Below are positions 36,332-48,420 of a stretch of DNA of 64,000 bases, piece after piece; position 1 is the stretch's first letter, and each line of letters begins with the position of its first letter. The translations under genes were made by a program, and so were the position numbers. The stretch lies in the NCBI RefSeq assembly GCF_963259705.1, contig NC_081842.1, positions 89,890,433-89,954,432 on the forward strand. Reading direction: 5' to 3'. Below the pieces are notes generated by a model, which saw only the letters and a program-made list of their open reading frames with translations, was not told where the DNA came from and searched no databases. This stretch comes from Myotis daubentonii (taxonomy: Eukaryota > Chordata > Mammalia > Chiroptera > Vespertilionidae).

Positions 36332-37027
36332 TGAAAGGGCGAGACCTCAACCTAGAGGCCCTGATGCCGAGCGCTCCCCGCGGTCGGTCCCGGCGTTCCC
36401 ACGGCGGGCTCCCGGCACCTGCGCTGTGTTGGCCGCCCCCGGTCTAGTTTCCTGCCCGGGAAGGCCGAGGGCCGCGGAGAGGGGGCGGTCCCGGGGCTCT
36501 GGGGGAGCAGGGGCGGCCCGAGCCCCCTCCAGTGGGAACGGCGCCCTGGGCTCTGGGGTGCTGGGGAGCGGCCTGCGGCCTTCGGGGAGGGACGCCTATC
36601 GAGGGGCGAGGACTGCGCCCTCCATCTTACCCTGGGTCCTCCATTTTTGGGCAGAGCCATGTGCTCGGCGGGGCTCCTTCCAGGAGGCCCAGGCCTCTGC
36701 TGGCCACGCCCAGGATTTCTCTGGACTAGCCAATGATAATCAAAGGAAGTGCACGCCATCACTATGACCACATCCTGTGTAATGAGACACCGACTTGCGC
36801 CTGGCCAATCGGCGGGGCCCACAGTCCCCTCTCCTGCCCTCACTCCACCCCCCTATAAAACCCACAGTCTCATCAGGCTTCGCTCTCTCTCGGCCACTGG
36901 GCTTACCGTTGCATCGGTGAGCGTGGTCGAGGACCCGAACTAGTTTGAAATGACAGACTCTTTGCTTTTGCATCGGACTGGATGGCTCCCTGTGGGGTCT
37001 TGGGAATCTTGAAATCTGGGCACAACA
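36332..37027 (+). repeat. CpG-rich solo LTR of an endogenous retrovirus
   Basis: 696 bp with TG (36332) and CA (37027) ends and a matching 5-bp duplication, so a solo LTR. The first 330 bp form a small CpG island. Two CCAAT boxes (GCCAATGAT at 36729; GGCCAATCGG at 36803) precede a TATA box (CTATAAAA at about 36852). A short CTCTCTCTCGGCCACTGGGC segment follows, where transcription start and R would be expected. No gag-pol-env is present. ORFs of 147 codons (+) and 163 codons (-) are products of high GC, not genes. Retained CpGs suggest recent insertion or escape from methylation decay. A five-base duplication would be unusual for a typical gamma class element, which makes four. Confidence 0.78.
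36852..36860 (+). promoter_or_regulatory. TATA box of the solo LTR
   Basis: CTATAAAAC, about 45 bp downstream of a CCAAT box and inside the LTR. It could drive transcription rightward into the flanking DNA. Confidence 0.6.
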
Positions 37028-37032
37028 CTTTT

Positions 37033-37546
37033 AAAAGTGAAATAATTATTTAAAAAGAACAAAAGTCCAAGAAAAAATTGCTTAAATGATTTTGTATATA
37101 CATGGAGAAAAATTTTATATAACACATATTTCTGTGTCTACCATATTCTAGGAATTGTGCATTAAAACATGCTTCAAAAATATGCAAAGGAATTATGCTC
37201 ATTATCTAATATTAATAAAATAAAAAATAATTGTACTTTATTTCTATATGCATTATATAATCCCATGGTTAATTTAGTTAATTTCTGTATAATAAAATTA
37301 TAAATGTTTTTCTTGTTCTTTATACAGTACCCACCTCCTACTAATCCATGTTTTCAATTTCAGTTTTCACTTATCCATGGCCAACTGTGGTTCAAAAATA
37401 TTAAATGGTAATTTTCAGAAATAAACAATTCATCCATTTTAAATTGCACGCTGTTCTGAGTACTGTGATGAAATCTCAAACTGTTCTGCTCTTTTGTCCA
37501 GTGTATCCATGCTGTATATGCTGTCCTATCATTACTCAATCATAGT
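37033..37546. other. AT-rich non-coding stretch
   Basis: 37330-37540 has a weak resemblance to old DNA transposon sequence (TTTCAATTTCAGTTTTCACT, GCACGCTGTTCTGAGTACTG) but was not placed. Confidence 0.35.
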
Positions 37547-37554
37547 CTCTAGAT

Positions 37555-37776
37555 CAGTGGTTCTCAACTTTCCTAATGCCGCGACCCTTTAATACAGTTC
37601 CTCATGTTGTGGTGACTCCCAATTTCATTGTTACAAATTGAACATAATTGAAGCATAGTGATTAATCACAAAAACAATATGTAATTATATATGTGTTTTC
37701 CGATGGTCTTAGGCGACCCTTGTGAAAGGGTCGTTAACCCCCAAAGGGGTCGCGACCCACAGGTTGAGAACCGCTG
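37555..37776. mobile_element. SPIN-type non-autonomous hAT element
   Basis: Starts CAGTGGTTCTCAAC and ends in its complement GTTGAGAACCGCTG. The interior carries CCGCGACCCTTTAATACAGT, GTGATTAATCACAAAAACAA and GGGGTCGCGACCCACAG as in SPIN (Space Invader) elements. Flanks CTCTAGAT and CTCTATGT are an 8-bp duplication with two differences. SPIN is known to have spread horizontally among tetrapods, including vesper bats. Orientation is opposite to the copy at 55194. Confidence 0.92.
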
Positions 37777-37834
37777 CTCTATGTTATCAGATTAACTGTT
37801 GTAGTATCATAGTGCTGGTGCTCACGTAACCTTA

Positions 37835-38489
37835 TCTATACTAATAATAGGCTAGGTCTGTGGTCGGCAAACTGCAGCTCACGAGCCACATGCGGCTCTT
37901 TGGCCCCTTGAATGTGGCTCTTCCTAAGCCTTAGGAGTACCCTAATTAAGTTAATAACTATGTACCTACCTATATAGTTTAAGTTTAAAAACTTTGGCTT
38001 TCAAAAGAAATTTCAATCGTTGTACTGTTGATATTTGGCTCTGTTGACTAATGAGTTTGCCAACCACTGGCCTAGGTGGTCATCACGCCCTCATGTCATC
38101 ACAAGATGGCTGTCACAAGTTGGCCATCATAAGATGGCTGCACACACAGCGGAGGCGGGGCCTGGCAGCCACTGTGCACAGAGAGGCCTGGGGTCCCGCA
38201 GCTCTGCGTGGTGTGGAGGAGGCCAGTCCTGATGTCTCTGCCACCTCATACGAAGGAGGCGGGTCTTGGCAGAGGAGGCAGGTTGCGGCAGGGGAGGGTA
38301 GTTGTGGGTGATCAGGCCGGCAGAAGAGGGCACTTGGGGGCAATCAGGCCAGCAGGGGAAGGTAGTTAGGGGCATCAGGCAGGCAGGCAGGTGAGCAGTT
38401 AGGAGCCAGTGGTCCCAGATTGTGAGGGGGTGCAGGCCGGGCTGAGAGACATCCCCCCCGTGCACGAATTTCATTCACTGGGCCTCTAG
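37835..38489 (+). mobile_element. Helitron interrupted by an hAT element
   Basis: 5' end TCTATACTAATAATAGGC after A; 3' hairpin GTGCACGAATTTCATTCAC and CTAG before T. Carries CAAGATGGCTG and ATAAGATGGCTG motifs and G-rich units. The hAT at 37858 splits it near its 5' end. Confidence 0.88.
37858..38069. mobile_element. hAT MITE nested in Helitron
   Basis: Starts CTGTGGTCGGCAAACTGC, ends GAGTTTGCCAACCACTG. Flanks GGCTAGGT and GCCTAGGT are an 8-bp duplication with one change. The same family forms the foldback element at 40073. No transposase. Confidence 0.85.
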
Positions 38490-39399
38490 TTTATTTAATA
38501 AAGGTCTCAAAGTACAAAAGTAGTTTTCATTTATCATAGGTATGCATGTATAGGAAAAGCCTAGTATATAGAGGGTTCAGTGCTAGCCCCAATTTCAGGC
38601 AGCCACTAGGGTCTTGGAATGTATCTCCTGCAGATAAGGGGGCACTACTGTATATTTCTACATTTTGTAATCTCTACTATTGTTGTATTTCTCTTATAAT
38701 TAGAAAAGAATTTTAAAGTAATACTGTAACTTTGTTGACATTATTAACTGCTTACCCATTTTAGATACAATATGATTTATCCTTTTTCAACTTGCATTTT
38801 TAAAAGAAATAAATAATTTATCTCTATCATTATCTAGAAATGAATCAAGCTCATTGAGATTACATCAAAGTAATTTGTAAATACTTTCATTTAGAAGTTA
38901 ATTGTAAAACAAGTATGGAAACTTAACTTGATTTATCAGCTTTATGAAACTGTTGGCTTATCTATAAAACATGGAGGCCAACTAAAATTTTTGATCTGTT
39001 TTTCTTAATCAAATCAAATATATACTTTTGTGTACCCTTTCAGGTAGTTAAAGGAGAATCTGGGTATTTAGTTAATTTAAATATAATTAAAGCAAATTTG
39101 AGGACAATTGGCTTCTTGCGTCCAAGCTTCCAAGCAAGAAGTCATATGATACAATTTCTTCATCACACAATTTCACTGCACTATGTGTGAAAAATGCAAA
39201 TCAACATTTTTTTTTTATTATTGGGCTGTCTTAAACTATGCAAATTTCCCCAAATTTATACAGAGACTTAGTTATTGTTCTTTCAAAAATAAGAACAGTT
39301 ATGTAATTTCTGTTGAAAGACAACTTGCAACTTTTAAAATGCTATTTTCAGATTCATTCCTACTAAGCTATGAGTAAACCTTAGGCAAGACTATTAGAA
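38490..39399. other. AT-rich non-coding stretch
   Basis: 38510-38660 (GTATAGGAAAAGCCTAGTAT, then GGGTTCAGTGCTA) may be a further old DNA transposon piece. The rest is unrecognised. Confidence 0.4.
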
Positions 39400-39592
39400 G
39401 CAGGCAGACGCTAGCACTCCTTCCAGCTAGCTGAAGGAGATGCTTTAACAGGCCCAGCTGAGATCACAGAGGACATCCCAGATCAACAGAGCTGCCCAGG
39501 CAATCTGTAGACTCATAAGAAATAATAAATGCTTTTCGTTTTAAGCCATTAAAGTTTTAGAGTGGGCTGTTATAGAACAGTAGCTAACTGAC
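39400..39592 (+). repeat. MLT1-type MaLR LTR, 3' part
   Basis: AATAATAAATGCTTTTCGTT then TTAAGCCATTAAAGTTTTAG and a TAGCTAACTGAC end follow the MLT1 3' terminus. The upstream half is absent or unrecognisable. Confidence 0.7.
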
Positions 39593-40072
39593 AGCTTTAT
39601 TAAATAAAGTGCATGTTTCTAAATTCTTGAACTATTATGTTTAATTCTCTTTCTAATTTTAATTCAACAGTTGCAAGATAGCATATAGACTTTTGACAGT
39701 ATATTCTCTTGTTCAGTCTCTAATGCGGTATTTTAAATATCCTAGTGCTATACCCTATGAGACTGTATTTGAGGCTAAATAACAGCCGTTTTTAATTATA
39801 ACAGCTACATAATCACACATATAGGTATAATAAAAATAGAACATGTTTGTTTTAGGAGTTTCATAAAGTATATGCAATACTTCATTATCTAGAAATGAAC
39901 CAAACAAGCTTTAACCTGACTATGTCCATTTATCTACTAGTGCCCACTAGGAAAAGCACTGACATTATCTTTCATGTCCCTCCTGTCACTCCTAGTGTTT
40001 ACTCTCAGTTTTTCCCAGATCAAGAGGTTTTTCTCAAAAGGCACCAAGTCCCAAACTACTGAAGCTAGTCTC
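39593..40072. other. AT-rich non-coding stretch
   Basis: Nothing recognised. Confidence 0.5.
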
Positions 40073-40317
40073 CAGTGGTCGGCAAACTGCGGCTTGGCAA
40101 ACAGTGGCTCATGAGCCACATGCGGCTCTTTGGCCCCTTGAGTCTGGCTCTTCCACAAAATACCGGCTCTTCCACAAAATACCAACTTCTGCGCTTGGGC
40201 CATGAAGTTTCAGTCGCACTGTACATGTGCGCCTGCACGTGGTATTTTGTGGAAGAGCCACACTCAAGGGGCCAAAGAGCCGCATGTGGCTCGCGAGCCA
40301 TGGTTTGCCAACCACGG
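40073..40317. mobile_element. foldback hAT element with long inverted repeats
   Basis: Left arm (about 40110-40170: GAGCCACATGCGGCTCTTTG, CCCCTTGAGT, TCCACAAAATACC) recurs inverted at about 40240-40300, giving arms of roughly 60 bp in addition to the CAGTGGTCGGCAAAC/GTTTGCCAACCAC termini. A 19-base unit, GGCTCTTCCACAAAATACC, is tandemly doubled on the left. Flanks CTAGTCTC and GTCTAGGA do not form a clear duplication. All ORFs here are products of the repeat. Confidence 0.82.
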
Positions 40318-41117
40318 GTCTAGGAGATGAATATATGCCTGGTGATGGTTGTGATTTTAATGACCCTAAAAACCTAGATTTACATTATAAATGCATAACA
40401 AGTAGACTATTTGGAGAATAAAAGTTTCTCTTTGTTTAGAATAACAACAAAAATAAAAGCATAGTTATCTATCCTCAGGATTTTACCCAGTGATATTTTA
40501 GAATATTCAAATAACACCTTATCTATTTAATTTTTAAGTAGAAGCCTATTAATTTTATTTATTGAGTGGAAGCAGATTTCCTCAAACTAACCAGTGAATA
40601 GGTACACAAGTCTTTTAGAGATGCTATCAGGAAATGCTCCTAATATGGTTGTGGTGGCTTCCTCCTCCTCAAGGCTGCCTTTGGGAAATGTGAGAATGTT
40701 GAAGGCAGCAATCTTGATGAAGGAGATGAGGTAGACCACTGTACGAGGCACCATTGAGATGTACGTGAGGGGAGAAAGGTGTGGTGCTCATGTAGTGCAG
40801 CATGTTGATTGCCTATCACAGCATAAAACTCTCAAAGTCTGTCATGTGGCTAGTATGCTGAGTATTAAAGCAATTTATTTAGGTCAAAATGTTTAGTAAA
40901 AACTCATTAAAATGCAAATATATTACTCGAGAAAGGTAACACATTGTCACAGAACATATTAATAATTTAACATGTATTATGCTATCCTAAGCTTCTCATA
41001 ATTCATCTGTTGACACAGCACTTAGAAGATATATTGACTTGCATTTTTAATAACAGGCTCCTCAAACTCTAAATTATTCTAATTCAATTTTTTTATCTCC
41101 AACCTCTGCATAGGTTT
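40318..41117. other. AT-rich stretch with a denser patch at 40630-40860
   Basis: The patch at 40630-40860 is less AT-rich. Its minus strand has about 50 open codons with a hydrophobic run, but no family was recognised. Confidence 0.4.
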
Positions 41118-41471
41118 TTTCTTGTTATGGACTGAATCCTGTGTCTCCCCCACCTCTCCCAAAATTCTTATGCTGGAGACCATGTCCCCAATGTGATGCA
41201 ATAAGGCAGTAGGGGCCTTGGAAAGCAATTAATTTTAGATGAGGTCCTGATGAAACTAGTTTCCCTATAAGAAGACCATTTTCCCCCATGTGCTGACACA
41301 GCCCTTAAGATTGTAAGAGGACAGAAGGAAATCACCTGTACGCTAGGAAAGGACACTCAGTGGACCCACCCAGGCTTACACCCTGATCTCTGGAACTTTG
41401 AGGAAATAAATCTCTGTTGTTTAAACTACCCAGTCTATTCTTTTGTGCCATAGCAGTCTGGACTGACTAAG
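41118..41471 (+). repeat. MST/MLT1-type MaLR LTR
   Basis: Reads like a near-complete LTR: TTATGGACTGAATCCTGTGT, CCCCAATGTGATGCAATAAG, CCTATAAGAAGACC, GGAACTTTGAGGAAATAAAT, then TCTGTTGTTTAAACTACCCA and GACTAAGAC. The AATAAA near 41405 is the former polyadenylation signal. Confidence 0.88.
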
Positions 41472-43519
41472 ACACCATCCAATGCCCCAGTTTCCTAAGC
41501 CAAGAACCTGGGAGTCAGCTTTCATTCCTTTATAGTTTAAATGTTTCATACTTAAATAAACAGCAAATTTAATAAACTATTTCTTTTATTTTCCTGATTA
41601 AAACTTTCCAGTGTCTTGTCCTGCAATAATTATGTAATCTAAACTACTAATTTTAACCAATGTCTACCTCTCCAGCCCTTCCCTCACCATTTCCCTCTTG
41701 AGTCACACACCCCAATCACTTGAACCTTTCTGCCTCTCACATTACAAAGTCTACTCCAAACTAGGGCTTCTGGACCTGCTCTTTTGCCTGGCAGGCTCTT
41801 CTTCAATTTTCAGTTGAGTATCTATTTCAATAAAATATGCTTACAAATATGTGACAAATGTAAAAAGGGATACATTATATTCATTAATAATTCTCTATCT
41901 CACACACACATACAGACTGGAAAACACAGCCATGCATTATTTCCATAAGCTTACATTAGGTAATGACTATATGTGATGTGGAAGAGTGGATTTCATATTA
42001 GGAAGCCAAGATATTTACATAAGATAAGGTCTTGTCCTCAAAGAAAATAGCCCAGGTAAAGAGACAGACATGAAAACAAATGACTAAAATGCAATGGAGC
42101 TAAACATTCAAAGGTAAAGATGTACATAGGTTGATGTGGAATCATATGGGAGGAAGTCCCCAGGGTTAAAATGCTGTGGGGACAGCTGGATGATAGTGAG
42201 GCAAAGGAAGAGGGAGTGATTCTACATACGGGGCCAATGTGATAGTCAAAAGTACACAACCAAAGAGATAAAGAAGGGAAAGTAGGTGGGAATCTGATTA
42301 GGCAGCTCCGGGTCTTCTTCATGTATTTGTTCGTTGATAGTTCACTGGGATTCCCTAAACAAGTATTTGAGTAGTTCATGTGTGCCATGCAGGGAGCTGC
42401 AGAGTACAGAGCTTGAACTTTACACCATGCATGGGAGAGGCAGATTCCTATGATGGCGTGTACTTAGGTACATAACTCTGGCACTTCTGTGAAGAAACAA
42501 ATTGAAGGCTTTCGGACTGCAGGAAGGGACGCTGTTCTAATAATCCTTGTAAAAGTTGATAATAGTATGTATGCATAAGGGCAGTGGGAATAGAGTAGAC
42601 AGAATGAGACAGATTTAAGAAATATTTAAGAGAAAACAATAGCAGACTTTACAAGTGAGAGAGACAAGTCATTGCCAGCCCTAAGAAGTAAGCAAGGACA
42701 GGTTATTAACCTTTGCCTTTGATCAGTTCCCTAATAACTTGAAAAGCTAAGGTTCTGTAAAACGGCGTGATCTGTCATATCCAGGTGCTTCAGCTAAACT
42801 CCCAGACCAGGCGAAACACCCTCTGTTTCTCTTTTTCTTCTTGCCCTTGCACTGGTCTCACAGCCCACAAACTTCCCGGAAGCAGAGCTTCTCTGGCCCA
42901 GGCAGAGAGCTTTTGGATATGTGTCTGATGCCCACCCAATCCTGTCATGGTTCCTTAGTCAGGTCTTCTCTCAGTGCATACATCATAAGACTTACTGAGA
43001 TCAACAGAGGAATCTGAATATTTTTGCATTTGCACAGCTTGGATTTTTATGTAATGCCCCCTGCTGAATAAGGACCAAGAAGGGGCTATTTAATCTACCC
43101 TTTGTTCTTGAGCTGAATGCTAACTAAAGAATCCAAGACAAACTAGGTGTTTTATTTGCAATTACCAAGATAAAACTGTATAAAAACTGTGTTATAATAT
43201 GAGTTCAATTTACAAGCATGTTTTAATATACATATTGTAAGGAAATTTTCTTGCTTTATGAAAATACACATGAAGTCCCAATGCACTACTTGAACTTAAA
43301 AAAAAAAACTAATTTAATTTTTAAACAAAAAATTTCAATAAAATTTTTCTAATGAAGTTATCTCACAAAACTTATAATGGTTAGATTAATTTCTAATTAA
43401 TGAATGCTTTTAAATTAAGTAATTTAAAAAAGGTTTTCTGTTGTCTAAAATTTTAACACTTAGATATTATACTAAAATCTATAATTGACTCCATTAATAT
43501 AAATTAAAATATTTTATTC
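41472..43519. other. non-coding stretch
   Basis: Mixed composition; short ORFs at 42038 and 42448 lack coding signs. Nothing recognised. Confidence 0.5.
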
Positions 43520-43737
43520 TTTTTTTAATATATTTTTATTGATTTCATATAGGAAGAGAGAGGGAGAGAGAGATAGAAACATCAATGATGAGAGAGAATC
43601 CTTGATTGGCTGCCTCCTGCACGCCTCCTACTGGTGATCAAGCCCGAAACCCAGGCATGTGCCCTTGGCTGGAATCAAACCTGGGACCCTTCAGTCTGCA
43701 GGCTGACGCTCTATCTACTGAGCCAAACCAGCTAGGG
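43520..43737 (-). repeat. Ves SINE
   Basis: TTTTTATTGATTTCATATAG tail side to a GAGCCAAACCAGCTAGGGC head side. Flanks are AAATATTTTATTCTTT- and AAAATCTTTTATTCTTA-like. Confidence 0.94.
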
Positions 43738-43770
43738 CAAAATCTTTTATTCTTAAAGTACATTTATTTA

Positions 43771-43953
43771 GTCCCTGGCTAGGAAGCTCAGTTTTTAGAG
43801 CATCGTCCCTATACACCAAAGTTTTGGGTTCTATCCCAGTCAGGACACATACATGAGTCAACCAACGAATGCATAAATAAGTGAAACAACAAATCAATCT
43901 CTCTTTTTCTCTCACCCTTTCTCTCTCTCTCTAAAAATCAATCAATAAAATTT
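43771..43953 (+). repeat. Ves-type SINE, facing the previous one
   Basis: TCCCTGGCTAGGAAGCTCAG head, AATGCATAAATAAGTGAAAC and AATCAATCAATAAAATTTTA tail. It sits 33 bp from the inverted copy at 43520, a close inverted SINE pair. Confidence 0.9.
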
Positions 43954-45677
43954 TAATTGTATGATTGAGTATGAAATGTTACACATATAACAAAGAAAGA
44001 TGCTATTTTCAATCTATTTAAATAGATATTAAATAAATATTTTGCCAATGAATATTGGTACACATATTTCTGTTTGCCAATTGCATTTCAATATATCATA
44101 ATTTAGTGAACATCAGGGAATTTGAAGATTGTATAGGGACTAAATTATATTTATTCCTATGTGTTCTAAATATAAATGTAATACCAGTATGCTAAAATCT
44201 GTTTTACGTAAATGTTTCTTAATAATTAAATACATTTAACAACCATAAGCTTTCAGCATGTAACAGATTACTATGCAACAAAGAACAATGTGATCTCTAG
44301 GCAGTCTTTCTGTGTGGCGTTCCATTGGTAATACATTTCAGAACACTGTAATATAAAAATGAACAAAGAAAAAAATTTCATCATCATCTCTTGGGTTTTG
44401 TACAATGCAAATTTTATCAGTTCTTTTCTAAGGCAAAACACAAACCTCTCACATATTAAACATGTTAAATTAACATAAAAGATACACTGGAGTCCAAAGA
44501 CAAAATGAAAGAGATAGTATTACTCACTGGGAAGTCCAAGCACAATGGAAGAACTTGAATTATTTTACTTTGTTATTCCTGTGTAACAAAAGAACCATAA
44601 AAGACATTGCAAATTCATCACACATATTTTCTTTATTTGTGCTTTCATTCTACTTGAGGAAATGTGTTCTTTAATATATAGAATACATGTGTTTCCCCCA
44701 TAATGGTATAATTATTTATATTAAGTTCATTTTATTATTAATATTTAACACAAATTTGAGAGTTATTTCATTTAGAGAAATGATCCAAAATAACAAAATT
44801 AGAATCATAATATCTAAATTAAAAAAGAGAGACAGGAATGATAATAGGAATGTAATTAGATTTATATAATGCCAATGGAGAAAAAGTAGTTTGGTTTTAC
44901 AAGTATAGCTGTGGTCCCAATAAGGGGGAAAAAAAGATGTTTTATGTTATGAAGAAATGCAATTCCACTAAACACCTCAAATTTCCATAGTTAAAATTTC
45001 AGCAGTTTATGCTCTAATTCATTAAGACCTCTGTAGAAATTATGTTTCTATTTTAGGAAGACTAACCATCAAGATCAAACTTCCCAATATGGAACACAAA
45101 TTATGCTGAGTAAAATTCAAACTTTATCTTTAAAAATTTAAACTACTAGAGAATTAGGAAAATTGTAAGAATTCCCCAAACTATTGGAAATGTAATGTAG
45201 GAGACATGAGAAAATGCTCGATTGACTTATGAGCATCTGTTGACCCTTGGTCTATGGTAGCTTAGAGTTTTTGTTTTAACTGGCTGAACATCAGGAATAG
45301 GGCAGAGGGTGGATAGGAAGCTCAAGCAGAAAACTATAGAGTTGGAGCTGTGTAAAGGTGTTATCTTCAGCTAGGTAAAACTCAAAAAACTACACAATGC
45401 AGAAAGAGGTGTTTTTTGTTCCAAAAAATAATCTCTCCTCAACACAGTCTGCTGTCAAATATGCTAGGCATCAGCATTTATTATGTAGTGTTCACATTAT
45501 AAGCTAAAGATTTAGCTTAAAGTGGTCCTAGGCAATTCTTTGCTTCCACTTACATAAAAGACACAATGTATATAGTCTCAGGGAAAAAATAAAAAATAAA
45601 AAAAAGGAGAAGAAGAAGAAGTTTTAGTAAAGCCTTCAAATAATCTCCAAAATGTATTTTTAAGAATGGAAGATTCA
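43954..45677. other. AT-rich non-coding stretch
   Basis: Nothing recognised beyond short A-rich tracts near 45580-45620. Confidence 0.5.
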
Positions 45678-45873
45678 GCCCTGGTCGATATGGCTTGGTT
45701 AGTTGTAACATCATCCTCACAGACTTTATTTCAGCCAGGGCACTTACCTAGGTTGTGGGTTCAGTCCCCCACTGGGGTCCTTATGAAAAGCAACCAATCA
45801 ATGTTTCTCTCTCTCCCCCCTTCCCCTCTCTAAAACCATGCCTTTGGGTGAGGATTATAAAAAAAAAAAAAGA
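45678..45873 (+). repeat. Ves-type SINE, diverged subtype
   Basis: AGCCCTGGTCGATATGGCTT head, CAGGGCACTTACCTAGGTTG core, and the TTTGGGTGAGGATTATAAAA subtype end shared with 31175. Confidence 0.88.
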
Positions 45874-46190
45874 ATTGAAGAGTCACATAAATAATAACTA
45901 GACCAGGAAAAATTACATCCTGAGTAAGACTATCAAAAAGGTCTAGGAAGATTTGAAAAAGAAGCAAATGTATAAATAAATAAATATAAATTAATGTGTA
46001 TTAAATATAATATAAATGCATACATAATGTAGATTAAATATATATTAGAATAAATAAAAAGTTCAATGTAGGACTTCCTTTTTTAAAAAATCAATGGGAG
46101 AAATTCTCAGAACCAACCTTATAACTTGACTCCTAGATATAATATTAACAAGATTTTTTAAACAATCACTGAAGAGTTGAGATGACAAAG
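45874..46190. other. AT-rich non-coding stretch
   Basis: Nothing recognised. Confidence 0.45.
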
Positions 46191-47373
46191 TATTACTAGG
46201 TCAATTTGAAGTCAAGTTCAAAATCCGAGAGATAAATAAGAACATTTCTTTCTCTGAGAATAATTGTTAAGATGAGAAAATTTGAATATGATGTTGGGGA
46301 GTAAAATAAAAGCCCACAACTTACAGAATATGAGACTTATTTAAAGAGAACCATCTCATTCACAATGCTGGAATCAAGTAGGAGTTTATCAATCTTCCTG
46401 AGGAAATGACAGCTCAAATGTAACTCAACTGATTTAGAAATCTTTAGCCTTAAGTTTAATTTAAGGCTGTCTTATACTAGAAGTGACCAAAGTGAATTGG
46501 CAGAAAAAGTCATTCTTTACTTTATGCTTCAAATTTTGCTTTCAAATACATTTTTTTTTTATTTTTCAATGACATGAACACAATCAAAGCAATTAAGACA
46601 CTCAAGAAAACAGTTCAGTACAAGTTTAACTACAGACACAGACAAAATACAAACATAAAAACATTTTGTATATTAAATTATTAGACACAGAATATAAAAA
46701 ACTATTTTAATATATAAACATAATATAAAATATATAACATTCACATATTAAAACTACTTTAACATATTCAAATACATCTTGAAGGGTGCAGAAACTATAA
46801 ATATTAACATAACATATTTTAGTGAAAGATATAATAAATAAAATTAAAATATTATGATTTTAAAATTAGACAGAATTGAAAACCTAAATAGTAAATTGGA
46901 AGACAGATCAATGAAAATTATTCAGATTTGACAACACAGATTTATATGTATGAAAAATACAATGGAAATAGATGAAATTTTAAGGTCTAATACACATTTA
47001 AATAGAAATGCAGAATTAAAGAAAGAATGAAGGAATAGAAATATGTGAAAGATAATCACTAAGAATTTTTAGAACAAAAAAAAAATAAAGCTATAGAATT
47101 AAAGATTTCACACATGGACACATGAAAATGGTATTACAGAAAACAAAATACAATGACAAACTCCTGAAGGCACAAAGGTGGGGATTAGACAAATTAGACA
47201 GATCATCAGTAGTGAAAAGTTGGTGGGCCAGCCTCAGTTCACAGAATACATTTTGAATAGTGATAGAATTATACACAAGACACACACACATACAGAATTA
47301 ACTTTTTATTTTGTTTAATAGGATGTTTAGCAAGATTTTAGATTATAAGATAAATATCAATAATATTAAAAAA
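46191..47373 (+). repeat. possible very old L1-like relic
   Basis: A-rich plus strand with phrases resembling old L1 ORF1/3' sequence (AAATTGGAAGACAGATCAAT, AAAGAAAGAATGAAGGAATA). Too decayed for firm placement. Confidence 0.3.
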
Positions 47374-47374
47374 A

Positions 47375-47386
47375 AAATAGTTTAGA
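47375..47386 (+). repeat. target-site duplication of the L1, left copy
   Basis: AAATAGTTTAGA, matched by AAATTGTTTAGA at 54687-54698 (11 of 12). Confidence 0.8.
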
Positions 47387-48169
47387 GAGAGACAAAATGG
47401 CGGTAGTATAGACGGACGTGTCCCGTGCCTTGTCCCGGAGCAGATAGGGTGAGCCGCTGAAACCAGTAACATCCAGCCCGGATTGGCAGGGGAGATTCAG
47501 CTGGGCCACGGTTTGCAGCCGGGAAAGGCAGAGGACTCCTGGAGAAAGGTAAAGTCAAGGCTCTGGGAAGGATATTCGACCAGAATTCTGAGCCCTGAGG
47601 TTCAGAGGGAACCCACACAGCACCGGCTTGGGCCGCATCCCTTGGGACGGGCGCAGTGGAAAAAATGGTACACAGAGCTGCTGGTCGGCAGGGGATTCCA
47701 GACCTGGGTCCACAGTCAGGAAAGGCTGGGGAGTGCCGGCAGGAGAGGAGTGCACAGAGGTGCACCCTCTGTGGCTTGTACCTTCTTCATAGAGCCTAGT
47801 TCATAGGACCTTTCGGACACAGACACTTACCCGTGGCTGGAGCGTGGGAGAAGGTGTGGAATTGTGGAATCTGGGGAGAGAGGGGGATCCAGGAGAAGTG
47901 GCAGCAGGTGTGGTGTGGAAGTCATGCCCAAGCCACCCAACGGGCAGCCATTTTGCCCTAAAGAGATAGCCCCGCCCCCTCCAGTATCCAGGCAACTAAT
48001 ACAGCCACACCTAGATTCCACCCTGATTGGTAAAAGGATTAAAAAAACAAAAACCTAAATAATGCCCCAGAGCACAAAGGGGCTGGACTAGAGAATTTCA
48101 GTTTCAGGAATTGGATCCTGAGGAACACTACAGTACAGAAGACTGGGATCTTAAGCCATCCAAAGGAAC

Positions 48170-48420
48170 ACTTCACTTTTTCATTTTTATTTTATTTTAT
48201 TTCTTTTTTATTACTTTGTTATCTCTCTTTTTTTCTTTTTTTTCTTTCTTTTTTTCTTTGTTTTCCTGTTTTTGTTTGTTGCTTTGTTTTCTATTTATTT
48301 TCACATTATTTTTCCATCACTCTATTTTATTTTATTTTTATTTGCTATTTTTATACCATTTTTGAAATCAATTTTTTTGTAAACTTATTATTATTATTTT
48401 TTCTCATTCTCTTTCCTCTT
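48170..48420. repeat. T-rich low-complexity block in L1 5' UTR
   Basis: About 250 bp of TTTTATTTTTC-like sequence with almost no G. An unusual component for an L1 promoter region. Confidence 0.85.

Noticed and set aside
36324..36843. Long ORFs of 147 (+) and 163 (-) codons
   Set aside because: They overlap on opposite strands within a CpG-rich LTR, lack recognisable domains, and reflect few stop codons in GC-rich DNA.
40065..40325. 8-bp target duplication of the foldback hAT
   Set aside because: CTAGTCTC and GTCTAGGA share only part of their sequence out of register; no convincing duplication.
40630..40860. Processed pseudogene on the minus strand
   Set aside because: About 50 open codons with a hydrophobic run, but no recognised family, no A tail and no flanking repeats.
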